Origin: Azophilus sp965214305
Lineage (GTDB): Bacteria > Pseudomonadota > Gammaproteobacteria > Pseudomonadales > Azotimanducaceae
DNA: 64,000 nucleotides
Reading direction: 5' to 3'
Assembly: GCA_965214305.1 (NCBI GenBank)
Contig: OZ243949.1
Location: 2,108,001 to 2,172,000 of the forward strand
Shown: piece by piece, positions 52,356 to 60,617 of the stretch
Layout of the letters: each line of letters opens with the position of its first letter
How positions within the stretch are numbered: the stretch's first letter is position 1
Position numbers and translations under genes: made by a program
The notes under the pieces: generated by a model
Told to the model about the DNA's origin: nothing
The model's input: the letters and a program-made list of their open reading frames with translations, nothing else
Database searches by the model: none

Positions 52356-52426
52356 CTGGGAGCCTCTGCCTGCGGAATCGCGGCTGCAAATTCGCTTTCG
52401 CGACTTCCGCAGGCAGAGGCTCCTAG
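52356..52426. repeat. Family A repeat, 71 bp deletion derivative
   Basis: CTGG-GAGCCTCTGCCTGCGGAA and TTCCGCAGGCAGAGGCTC-CTAG are joined through a 27 bp centre made of the two inner arm pieces (TCGCGGCTGCAAAT and TCGCTTTCGCGAC). It is a compact near-perfect hairpin. Confidence 0.85.
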
Positions 52427-52539
52427 TGGCGTCAGTGGCGGCGCGGTTTGCATTTTTCGACCGCGGGGCCTCAGAGTTGGCGGCGCATCCAAAAGCCATT
52501 CAAACGGATACGGGATTGTGCCCCTGAACTCTTGCGGCA

Positions 52540-53598
52540 TCACTTGAGCGCGGCGAGTAGCTTAATCGCCGGGGCGGGCAAACCGAAACCCCGATCTTCG
52601 GCGGGATGGTACCAACGCAGGTCATCGCGCTCGCCGATCAGCGCCGGATGTTCACCGAGCAGCAAATAATAGGGCTCGATGTCCAAGTGAAAATGGGAAA
52701 AGGTGTGGCGAAACACCCCGCCCGCCCGCCGCGAGACCACCGCCTGCGGCTCGATGCCGAACTCCCGGCAGATTTGCGCGGGCGACACCTGCATGCCCCG
52801 TTGCGGCGGCGTCCAGAGCCCGCCCCATACACCACCCAGGGCGCGGCGCTCCAACAGGCAAGCGCCTCGATTGATGCTGATGACATACATCCGCGCCCTG
52901 CGCACCGGCTTGGTGGCCGAGCGACGGCGCACGGGAAAGTCCGCCACCCGGCCCAACGCCAGCGCCTTGCAAGACTTTGCTACCGGGCAGGCGGCGCAAC
53001 GCGGCCTGGTGCGCACACAGAGGGTGGCGCCGAGATCCATGATCGCCTGGGTGTAGTCCGCCACCCGGTCTTTGGGCGTGTGGGTATCGGCATGGCACCA
53101 CAGTTTTTGCAGTGTCCCGACGCGGGCGATATCGCCGTCAACGGCATGGAAGCGGCTGAGCACACGCTTGACGTTGCCGTCCAGGATGGCGGCGCGCTGG
53201 CCGAGCGCGAGCGCCCGAATGGCCGCCGCCGTCGAACGCCCGAGACCGGGCAACGCCTCAAGCCCGGCGGCGGTTATGGGGAAGGTACCGCCGTTTTGTG
53301 TGATTTGCCGGGCGGCGCGGTGGAGGTTGCGTGCCCGCGCGTAGTAACCCAGCCCCGTCCATAGGTCCAATACCTCGTCGAGGTCGGCGGCGGCGAGGTT
53401 GGCAAGACTGGGAAAGCGCCGCATGAAGCGCTTGTAATAGGGGATAACGGTCTGCACTTGGGTTTGCTGCAGCATGACCTCGGAAACCCAAACGCGGTAG
53501 GGGGTGGGGTGGCGTTGCCAAGGCAGGTCTTTGCGGCCATGTTGGTCAAACCAGGCGAGCAGCCGGGCGGCAAACCAATCCCGCCTTGGCGCGCTCAT
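52540..53598 (-). CDS. mutY: A/G-specific adenine glycosylase MutY
   Basis: The 352-residue protein has the helix-hairpin-helix region LEALPGLGRSTAAAI, the catalytic Asp region LDGNVKRVLSRF and the 4Fe-4S loop CVRTRPRCAACPVAKSC. The C-terminal NUDIX-like domain (GGVWGGLWTPP; FRHTFSHFHLDI) recognises 8-oxoG. It removes A paired with 8-oxoG. Its start overlaps the asmA-like stop by 4 bp, and yggX follows downstream, a common order. Confidence 0.95.
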   Translation of the reverse strand: MSAPRRDWFAARLLAWFDQHGRKDLPWQRHPTPYRVWVSEVMLQQTQVQTVIPYYKRFMRRFPSLANLAAADLDEVLDLWTGLGYYARARNLHRAARQITQNGGTFPITAAGLEALPGLGRSTAAAIRALALGQRAAILDGNVKRVLSRFHAVDGDIARVGTLQKLWCHADTHTPKDRVADYTQAIMDLGATLCVRTRPRCAACPVAKSCKALALGRVADFPVRRRSATKPVRRARMYVISINRGACLLERRALGGVWGGLWTPPQRGMQVSPAQICREFGIEPQAVVSRRAGGVFRHTFSHFHLDIEPYYLLLGEHPALIGERDDLRWYHPAEDRGFGLPAPAIKLLAALK

Positions 53599-55214
53599 TT
53601 TGGACTCGTCTCCGAGCGCTCCACTTGCGAGCGCAGAGAATCCAGCAGCGAGCGCGCCCGCTCCCGATAATCCTCCGGCACGAAGCTATTGATGAATTCG
53701 TCCGCCTTGGCCCGGGCCTTATCAACGGTGCCGCCGAGGAAGGTGCGCTGCGCATCCAGGCGGCAGTCCGGCCGGCCCAACGCACCGCCGCAATGGAAAT
53801 GGAACGGCAATGCCGTAACGCCTGGGGGCAAGGGCAAACCCCAGCGCTTGGCGCTGTCGCCAAGGGTAAGGGCACCCCTTAGCGCCAATTGATCCGCCAG
53901 CATCCGATAGCTGCCCGCCAATGCCAGGCTGGCGCCGTCCAGGCTTATGTTTAGACGGTGGCGCTCGCCGGTGGCGCGCCATCGGCCGGTTAGGGTTTGA
54001 TAGCCATAAACCGTCGCGGGCTCTGCGGCAACAGCCTGTGGTTGGGATTCCACAATCCTTGCCAAAGGTACCGCAAGCCAATCAACATCGATTGTTCCGG
54101 CACCGGTGGCAAAACGAATATCCGCATCAAGCGAGGATGCCAGCGCCGCCGCCGTATTGCCTTCCATACCCACCGCGCCGTTCAGATTCAGCGGCGCGGC
54201 GATGACGCTGGCCACACCGAAAGCCGCCCCGAGGCGCCGGCTATCGACGCCCGCAAGGTGCGGCGCAACCTCCCAGACAACGGGTGTTTGCCCGGCCCGC
54301 ACCACCATCTGCAACCGAGCCGAGCCGCCCAGAAAGGATGGGGCACGCACGGAGACAATGCTGCCGCCTTCCTTGTTATCGAGCACAATCCGCACAGTCT
54401 CGACAGCCTCGCTGGCCAGCGCCAGCCGATGGATCTCGCAGTGCCCATCCCAATCGTAGCCGCGCATGATGTCCAGCGGCAGCAGCGCCGGCTGCGCTGC
54501 CGCCTGTTGGCGGTTGGGCCGCACCGTCCCCGGAGCTTGCGGCGATGCGGAATTGGCTTGGGATACAGCCGCAAGCCCCGGAACGGACGCGGCCGGCGAA
54601 GCAACCGCCGCTTGGGTATCAGGCCAAGCTCGGACCTCGGCAAGGGACGTCGGAACAAGAACCTCCAAATTGCAAATGCCATCGCCATGCGGCAGCTTGA
54701 AAATCAGGTTGCTGGCGCGAAAGCGGCGGGGGGCAAACATCACCGCGCCGTCGAATTCGATACGGATGGGTGCGCGGGCGTTCCGGGTGTAGGCAAGTTT
54801 GGCGGTAAAGGGCACCGGACCGGCAAGGCCGATATCGCGAAGTTCCAACCGGTGCGCCCGCAGGTTGCCGCCGCCCACCGCCACGCTCAGACCGTCAACA
54901 TCAACGTTGACGATACGCCAATTGGCAAAAGTTGTTGGGTTGCGAATGATCGACAGCCATTGCGGCCGCAGCAGCAGCCGGTCAATAACCCAGGCGCGGC
55001 CCTGGTGTCGTACATGCAGGTCGCTTGCCAGCAACCCCACCCCCGGACGCAACCGCCACTCAAGGCCACCGCGAACGTCAATGGACATGCCGAGCGCCTG
55101 CTCCGCTTGGGCGATGAGGACGGGCTTGAACCGATTGGCGTCCCGCACAAACCAAACAGCAACCCCAACGACGGCTGCAAGGAGCGCACAGACGGCAAGC
55201 GGAACTCGGCGCAT
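53595..55214 (-). CDS. AsmA-family envelope protein
   Basis: The 539-residue protein has one N-terminal membrane helix (PLAVCALLAAVVGVAVWFV) and a long periplasmic part beginning FKPVLIAQAEQALGMSIDVRG, the AsmA N-terminal signature. A low-complexity Ala/Pro/Ser linker lies at about residues 205-250. The C-terminal part again resembles the AsmA repeat (GASLALAGSYRMLADQLALRG). AsmA-like proteins take part in outer-membrane lipid transport. It is upstream of mutY, as in many gammaproteobacteria. Confidence 0.85.
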   Translation of the reverse strand: MRRVPLAVCALLAAVVGVAVWFVRDANRFKPVLIAQAEQALGMSIDVRGGLEWRLRPGVGLLASDLHVRHQGRAWVIDRLLLRPQWLSIIRNPTTFANWRIVNVDVDGLSVAVGGGNLRAHRLELRDIGLAGPVPFTAKLAYTRNARAPIRIEFDGAVMFAPRRFRASNLIFKLPHGDGICNLEVLVPTSLAEVRAWPDTQAAVASPAASVPGLAAVSQANSASPQAPGTVRPNRQQAAAQPALLPLDIMRGYDWDGHCEIHRLALASEAVETVRIVLDNKEGGSIVSVRAPSFLGGSARLQMVVRAGQTPVVWEVAPHLAGVDSRRLGAAFGVASVIAAPLNLNGAVGMEGNTAAALASSLDADIRFATGAGTIDVDWLAVPLARIVESQPQAVAAEPATVYGYQTLTGRWRATGERHRLNISLDGASLALAGSYRMLADQLALRGALTLGDSAKRWGLPLPPGVTALPFHFHCGGALGRPDCRLDAQRTFLGGTVDKARAKADEFINSFVPEDYRERARSLLDSLRSQVERSETSPK

Positions 55215-55300
55215 GAATGCTGTTGATATTGACGGAAAGCGGCAATTATAGGCGGTGAATGTTGCGACAACCTGGGTTTTGGCCTAGGTTGGGTTTTGGC

Positions 55301-55467
55301 CTAGGCGCCTCCGCCTTCGGAAGTCGCGAAAGCGAAAATTCGATGCCGCCGTCCCTTTGGGCGGGCGATTGAGGAGAATATCGAGCCATATTTGACGAAA
55401 TCGAACGTTCAAAGGGGCGAGCGGCAGCGGATTTGCAGCCGTGCATTCCGAAGGCAGAGGCTCCTAG
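55301..55467. repeat. Family A palindromic repeat, full copy (forward)
   Basis: The 167 bp copy runs from CTAG-GCGCCTCCGCCTTCGGAA to CCGAAGGCAGAGGCTC-CTAG. It lies between divergent genes. GCCTTCGG and CCGAAGGC have changed together relative to GCCTGCGG and CCGCAGGC elsewhere. A tandem GGGTTTTGGCCTAGG precedes it. Confidence 0.92.
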
Positions 55468-55496
55468 GCGCCGTCCGTTGTCGATTGGAAATCAAA

Positions 55497-55895
55497 ATGA
55501 GTGTGGGCACCTGGAACCCCGAAGAGCAGATTGCCGAGCTAAACGAAACGGTGTTGGGCCGGTTGCTTGCGGCGGCGCGGCGCCCACCAGCCGAGGGTTT
55601 CGGGTTATCCGCCGCCGAAGTCGAGCAATTGGCCGGGGCGGCACATGCCAATCGGGTGAACTGGACACCCGCCATTGAACAATTGGCAAGCGCCAATTTA
55701 GTCGCCCTGGTGCGCTTTTTCACCCTGGCCGAACCGATGTTTCCAGGTTGGCAAGCCGACGCCCACTCACCGGTAATCGCCATGGCCAAAGCCCTGCGCG
55801 AGCGCAACGCCTGGCCCGCCGATCTAACGGCCTGGATCAAGCAGCACTCCAACAACAAATTCCTCCCCTACGGCAGCCTGGCGCATCGTCTGTAG
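55497..55895 (+). CDS. Conserved-looking hypothetical protein upstream of hisG
   Basis: From the ATG at 55497 the protein has 132 residues with no signal peptide or membrane helix. It appears all-helical, with ELNETVLGRLLAAAR, a central region AAEVEQLAGAAHANRVNWTP and the C-terminal LTAWIKQHSNNKFLPYGSL. I recognise no family. The open frame before 55497 lies in a family A repeat and is not likely to be coding. The gene is 80 bp upstream of hisG and could share its transcript. Confidence 0.65.
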   Translation: MSVGTWNPEEQIAELNETVLGRLLAAARRPPAEGFGLSAAEVEQLAGAAHANRVNWTPAIEQLASANLVALVRFFTLAEPMFPGWQADAHSPVIAMAKALRERNAWPADLTAWIKQHSNNKFLPYGSLAHRL

Positions 55896-55975
55896 GTCAA
55901 AAACCCATCCTTATTCGACACCAGACCGCTGTTGCATATAGCATTCGCGCCGACATCCATTGAGGAACCCCGCCC

Positions 55976-56851
55976 ATGAGCGGCCTGTTGAAACTGGGCA
56001 TTCCCGCTGGCAGCCTGCAGGAAGCCACCCGCGAACTGTTCGAGCGGGCCGGCTACAGCATCCGCTTCTACTCGCGCTCCTACTACCCCACCATCGACGA
56101 CCACGAAATCGACTGCATGATGGTGCGCGCCCAGGAGATGGCCCGCTATGTTGAACAGGGCGTTCTCGACGCTGGCATCACCGGCCGCGATTGGGTTATT
56201 GAGACCGGCGCGGATGTTCGGGAGATTTGCGAACTGCGCTTCTCCAAGGTAAGCCGCAAACCGGTGCGCTGGGTGCTATGCGTGCCGAACGAATCCTCCG
56301 TGCGCACCATCGCCGACCTTGCAGGCAAGCGCATCGCCACCGAGGCCGTGCGGGTAACCGAGGCCTATCTGCAACGGCATGGGGTCAGCGCGGTCGTCGA
56401 GTTCTCCTGGGGCGCCACCGAGGCAAAGCCGCCGCGGCTGGCCGACGCTATCGTCGAGGTCACCGAAACCGGCAGCTCCATCCGCGCCAACAATCTGCGT
56501 ATCGTAGACGATGTGCTGACCAGCACACCGCGGCTGATCGCCAACCACGCGACCATGGACGACGCCTGGAAAGTCGCCAAACTCGAAAATATCGCCCTGA
56601 TGCTGCAATCCTGCCTGGCCGCGGAGGGCCGGGTGGGTTTGATGCTGAACGCCCACCGCAAAGACCTCAAGGCCGTCACCGACTTGCTGCCCGCACTACA
56701 GACGCCAACGGTATCGCAACTGTCCGACGAGGGGTGGCTTGCGCTCAACACCATCATTGACGAGGCGGTCGCGCGCACACTGATTCCGCAACTGAAAGCG
56801 GCGGGGGCACGCGGCATCGTCGAATACGCGATCAACAAGATCATCGAGTGA
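55976..56851 (+). CDS. hisG: ATP phosphoribosyltransferase, long (HisG-L) form
   Basis: The 291-residue protein has the catalytic domain (KLGIPAGSLQEATRELFERA; GVLDAGITGRDWVIE; RIVDDVLTSTPRLIAN) and the extra C-terminal ACT-like regulatory domain (RVGLMLNAHRKDL to VEYAINKIIE) found only in the long form. It starts histidine synthesis and is inhibited by histidine without HisZ. No other his genes are adjacent. Confidence 0.93.
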   Translation: MSGLLKLGIPAGSLQEATRELFERAGYSIRFYSRSYYPTIDDHEIDCMMVRAQEMARYVEQGVLDAGITGRDWVIETGADVREICELRFSKVSRKPVRWVLCVPNESSVRTIADLAGKRIATEAVRVTEAYLQRHGVSAVVEFSWGATEAKPPRLADAIVEVTETGSSIRANNLRIVDDVLTSTPRLIANHATMDDAWKVAKLENIALMLQSCLAAEGRVGLMLNAHRKDLKAVTDLLPALQTPTVSQLSDEGWLALNTIIDEAVARTLIPQLKAAGARGIVEYAINKIIE

Positions 56852-56852
56852 C

Positions 56853-56901
56853 CCGGCGGATGAGAGCGGATTCCGTGAATTCCTACCGCCCAGGCCCCTC
56901 G
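56853..56901. repeat. Family A right-part remnant
   Basis: CGGCGGATGAGAGCGGATT followed by GTGAATTCC and CCCAGGCCC-CTCG matches the right arm of forward copies with a gap. It begins immediately after the hisG stop. Confidence 0.6.
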
Positions 56902-56917
56902 CCCGGCAGGATGCGTC

Positions 56918-58552
56918 TTGAACGCCAATGACAAAAATCCGGAGCACCGGGAAATCGGCGGCCGTTACGCGAAATACGTGCTCGGCATCTTGTTGGTCGT
57001 CTACATATTCAACTTCATCGATCGACAGATCATTTCCATACTGGCGGAGGAAATTAAAGCGGATCTGGGCATTTCGGATGCGGATATCGGTTTCCTATAC
57101 GGCACCGCCTTTGCCGTTTTTTACGCGATATTCGGGATTCCACTGGGCAAACTCGCCGATGTCTGGTCGCGCAAGAGCCTAATTTCCATCGGCCTGGGGT
57201 TTTGGAGCCTGATGACGGCGCTCTCCGGAACCGCCCGCAGTTTTGGCGCACTGGCCACTTACCGCTTCGGCGTGGGCGTGGGCGAGGCGAGCGCTTCGCC
57301 CGCCGCGTTTTCCATGCTCTCCGATTACTTTTCGCCCCGGGTGCGCGCCACCGTCCTGGCCATTTATTCGAGCGGCGTCTACATCGGCGCGGGCGTGGGG
57401 CTGTTCATCGGCGGCGTTATCGTTGATGGTTGGAACGAGGCGTTTCCCGACGCCACCCTCGCACCCTTCGGCCTGCAAGGCTGGCAAGCCGCGTTTTTTG
57501 CCGTCGGCCTTCCCGGATTGCTGATCGCCGTTTGGATGTGGACTGTGCGGGAGCCCGTGCGCGGCCTGAGCGAGGGGCTCGTCATCGAACCGGAGCCGCA
57601 TCCGTTCCGCGCAACCCTGCGCTCGCTGTATTCGGTGTTGCCGCCCTTCACCGCACACAACCTGCTAAGCATCGGCGGTGCGCGCGCGCTCGCCCTCAAT
57701 CTATTGACGGCGTTTCTGGTCGCACTGGTCGCTTACGGCTTGAATCTGCTGATGCCGAGCACCATTCAGTGGACCGCACTCGGTATTGGCGTCTACGCGG
57801 CACTGTCCTGGGTACAGGCGCTGCGCCTGCGCGAACCGACCACCTTTGCCATGATGTTCCGCTCCAGGGCTTTTGTGCTGATCTCCTGTGGTTTTCCCTG
57901 CATCGCCTTTGTCACCTACGGCAACGGCTTTTGGTCGCCGCCGTTTATGCTGCGCGTTCACGACGTCGCTCTCGCCGAGGCCGGCACCCTACTCGGCTTG
58001 GGTGGCGCAATCGGCGGTTGGCTGGGGGTCACCCTGGGCGGATTTTTATCCGACCGGCTCAAGGCCAAAACCGCCAATGCGCGTTTGTGGATCGGCATCC
58101 TTGCGGTTGTACTTTCCATTCCGAGCGGTCTCGGCTTTCTGTTCACCGACCATGCCTGGCTCGCCTATCTGTTCAGTTTTCTATTCAGCACCACCTCGCC
58201 CATGTGGGTCGGCGGCGCGGCCAGTACCGCGAACGATCTGGTGATGCCGCACATGCGCGCCACCGCCTCGGCGTTCTACATTCTGATGATCACCTTCGTC
58301 GGCCTCGCACTCGGGCCCTTCGTGATCGGGCAGATCAGCGATTTCTACATTGTCGACGGGCTGGCCGACGGCGCGGCCTTGCGGCGCGCCATGGCCTGGG
58401 GGTTGCTGATGATGGGCCTGAGCATAGCGCTGATTTTGGCCGCAATGCGCTACTTGCCGGGCGAAGAAGCAGCACGGGATGAGCGGGCCGATGCGGCCGC
58501 GGCCGCCGAGAACGGTGTGGTTCAGGCGCCAAAAACCGAGACAAACCAATAG
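56918..58552 (+). CDS. MFS transporter, spinster-like
   Basis: The 544-residue protein has about 12 membrane helices. The first carries VVYIFNFIDRQIISILAEEI, followed by the MFS A motif region GKLADVWSRKSLISIG and the fourth-helix YRFGVGVGEASASPAAFSM, which is typical of the spinster-like branch. A longer cytoplasmic loop separates the two halves. The substrate is unknown; relatives are proposed to move lipids or sphingoid compounds. It uses a TTG start. Its 3' end overlaps that of cyoE on the other strand by about 30 bp. Confidence 0.85.
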   Translation: MNANDKNPEHREIGGRYAKYVLGILLVVYIFNFIDRQIISILAEEIKADLGISDADIGFLYGTAFAVFYAIFGIPLGKLADVWSRKSLISIGLGFWSLMTALSGTARSFGALATYRFGVGVGEASASPAAFSMLSDYFSPRVRATVLAIYSSGVYIGAGVGLFIGGVIVDGWNEAFPDATLAPFGLQGWQAAFFAVGLPGLLIAVWMWTVREPVRGLSEGLVIEPEPHPFRATLRSLYSVLPPFTAHNLLSIGGARALALNLLTAFLVALVAYGLNLLMPSTIQWTALGIGVYAALSWVQALRLREPTTFAMMFRSRAFVLISCGFPCIAFVTYGNGFWSPPFMLRVHDVALAEAGTLLGLGGAIGGWLGVTLGGFLSDRLKAKTANARLWIGILAVVLSIPSGLGFLFTDHAWLAYLFSFLFSTTSPMWVGGAASTANDLVMPHMRATASAFYILMITFVGLALGPFVIGQISDFYIVDGLADGAALRRAMAWGLLMMGLSIALILAAMRYLPGEEAARDERADAAAAAENGVVQAPKTETNQ

Positions 58553-59421
58553 TGGTCAAGCAATAGAAAAACAAAGAGCGCGAACAGATAGATGATCGAG
58601 TAACGGAAGGTTTGCATGGGCGCGGCCCGGTCGCAATTCAGCAACAGCACCACCGACCAATACAGGAAGCCGCCGCCAAGCGCGAGCGCCGCCAGCAAAT
58701 ACAGCCATCCGCTCATGGCAATGGCAACGGGCACCAAGCTTGAGGCAATGAGAATCAGCGTGTAATAGAGAATGTGCCGACGGGTGGCGGGTTCACCGTG
58801 CGTCACCGGCAACATGGGGATATCCACCGTGGCGTAATCCTCCTTCCGATCCAGCGCCAGCGCCCAGAAATGGGGTGGCGTCCACGCGAAGATGATGAGC
58901 ACGAGCAGCAAGCCGCCGGGTTCCACGGCACCGGTAACGGCCGTCCAGCCGAACAGGGGAGGGGCCGCGCCAAACAAACCGCCAATCACAATGTTCTGGG
59001 GCGTCGCCCGCTTCAGAAAAAGGGTGTAAACCAGCCCATAGCCGACCCAGGACACCAAGTTCAGCCAAGCGGTCAGCGGATTGATCCAGAGAAACAGCAC
59101 CGCCATGCCGGTAACACCAAGCACCGCCGAGAAAGCCAACCCCTGTGCAACGCCTACCCGGCCGGTGGCAACAGGGCGCCGCTCGGTTCGAGCCATGCGC
59201 GCATCGATTTCGGCGTCGGCAATATGATTAACGACGGCGGCGGACGCGGCGACCAACCCGATGCCGACGGTGCCGAGCATCAATATGTCCAAGGGCACCA
59301 TGCCCGGCGTGGCGAGAAACATGCCGACGATCGCGCACAGCAGCATGAGCAGCACGACGCGCGGCTTGCACATTTCCACATAATCGCGCCAAGACGCGAC
59401 CGCATAGGTGGTCTCGTTCAA
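58522..59421 (-). CDS. cyoE: Protoheme IX farnesyltransferase (heme O synthase)
   Basis: The 299-residue membrane protein has VNHIADAEIDARMARTERRP, the DxxxD prenyl-diphosphate site region, and FAWTPPHFWALALDRKEDYA. It converts heme B to heme O for terminal oxidases. I chose TTG at 59421 because it overlaps the ctaA stop (TTGA), and the protein then has the usual N-terminal length; the frame continues upstream to 59580 inside ctaA. Confidence 0.94.
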   Translation of the reverse strand: MNETTYAVASWRDYVEMCKPRVVLLMLLCAIVGMFLATPGMVPLDILMLGTVGIGLVAASAAVVNHIADAEIDARMARTERRPVATGRVGVAQGLAFSAVLGVTGMAVLFLWINPLTAWLNLVSWVGYGLVYTLFLKRATPQNIVIGGLFGAAPPLFGWTAVTGAVEPGGLLLVLIIFAWTPPHFWALALDRKEDYATVDIPMLPVTHGEPATRRHILYYTLILIASSLVPVAIAMSGWLYLLAALALGGGFLYWSVVLLLNCDRAAPMQTFRYSIIYLFALFVFLLLDHYWFVSVFGA

Positions 59422-60380
59422 GAGGCTGTCCCCCGAAAAGCGCGATAGTTTACTGTAACGAGAACGAGCAACAAGAGTGCGCCCACCGCGTTGTGGGAAA
59501 CGGCCACCCACAACGGCAGCGCCAATAGCACATTGGCGATGCCGAGCGACAGTTGCACCGCCAGCAAGCCGATGACCCAAGGGGCAAGCGGGCTATTGCT
59601 GGCCAGCAACCGCCACCCCAACAAACCCACAACCACTAAAGCGGCCAACGCCCCCAATCGGTGGGCGGCTTGAATAGCGATACGGGCTTCGCTGTCCAAA
59701 AGACCGCCCAAATAGTTCGGGCCAACGGACTGGAAGACGTTGAATCCTTGTGCCCAGTCCATCGACGGTAGCCAGGCGCCGTGGCAGGTGGGGAAGTCGG
59801 GACAGGCGAGCGCGGCATAATTCGATGTGACCCAGCCACCGAGAGCAATCTGCGCGACCAACACGGCCAAGGCGGCCAGGGCGAGCCGAAAATGCCTTGC
59901 CTGCACGCCGAGCCCCGAGCCCAAACCCAAACGCAACGCCAGCAACCAAAGCAGGCTCAATGTTGCGAAACCGCCCAGCAGGTGCGCGGTAACGACCTGC
60001 GGCCAGAGTTTTAAGGTGACCGTCCAGGCACCGAAAGCACCTTGCAACATCACCAACAGGGCCAGCGCAATCGGCAGCTTCCAAGGCACCCGATGCCGCT
60101 GCCGGATGGCCTGGGCGGCGACGATCAAGATCAGGAGCCCGAGCGCTGTGGCGGCGTATCGATGCACCATCTCCGTCCAAGCCTTGTCCGCCTCCACCGG
60201 CGCATCCGGGAAGCGCGTCTCGGCGATACTGATCTCCTCGGCGGTCTGGGGAATATCCAAATGGCCGTAACAACCCGGCCAATCCGGACAACCCAAGCCC
60301 GCGTCAACCAGGCGGGTGTAAGCCCCAAGCACGACAACAACGAAAGCCAGCGCGACGCTCGCCAAAACCAATTTCCTCAT
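59418..60380 (-). CDS. ctaA: Heme A synthase (CtaA/COX15)
   Basis: The 320-residue protein has about eight membrane helices, with the N-terminal GAYTRLVDAGLGCPDWPGCYG and the second-half repeat WVTSNYAALACPDFPTCHG, the paired cysteine loops of heme A synthase, and heme-ligand His residues (AVSHNAVGALL; QAAHRLGAL). It oxidises heme O to heme A for cytochrome c oxidase. It is coupled to cyoE by overlap. Confidence 0.94.
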   Translation of the reverse strand: MRKLVLASVALAFVVVVLGAYTRLVDAGLGCPDWPGCYGHLDIPQTAEEISIAETRFPDAPVEADKAWTEMVHRYAATALGLLILIVAAQAIRQRHRVPWKLPIALALLVMLQGAFGAWTVTLKLWPQVVTAHLLGGFATLSLLWLLALRLGLGSGLGVQARHFRLALAALAVLVAQIALGGWVTSNYAALACPDFPTCHGAWLPSMDWAQGFNVFQSVGPNYLGGLLDSEARIAIQAAHRLGALAALVVVGLLGWRLLASNSPLAPWVIGLLAVQLSLGIANVLLALPLWVAVSHNAVGALLLLVLVTVNYRAFRGTAS

Positions 60381-60440
60381 TAAGGGCTCCTACCCCGAAC
60401 AAATTGATGAAATCTCCACCCCGGCACACTAAGGCGCTGT

Positions 60441-60585
60441 CGCACGAAACAGCACCGGATTCTTGCGAATAAAGTTGGCCGCGGGGCTTCCCTTGGGGCG
60501 CGTTTAGCTCGTCCCACAACTTTTCAGATAAGCCGGACAAGGGTGCCCAGCGCCGCAAGGGAAGCCCCGCGGCCAACTCGCTGCC
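60441..60585. repeat. Family B palindromic repeat, copy 2
   Basis: The 145 bp copy has arms GGCCGCGGGGCTTCCC and GGGAAGCCCCGCGGCC, perfectly complementary, around about 65 bp with AGCTCGTCCCAC. The arm change TTT/AAA to GC/GC relative to copy 1 keeps pairing. It lies between the small membrane protein gene and ctaA. Confidence 0.75.
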
Positions 60586-60617
60586 GGGCGATGCCGTCCA
60601 TCTCGGCTCCATGCAAG

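Noticed and set aside
55392..55496. Coding extension of the hypothetical gene into the family A repeat
   Set aside because: Unlike the channel and amidase cases, a normal ATG lies after the repeat and no signal peptide or coupling argues for an upstream start.
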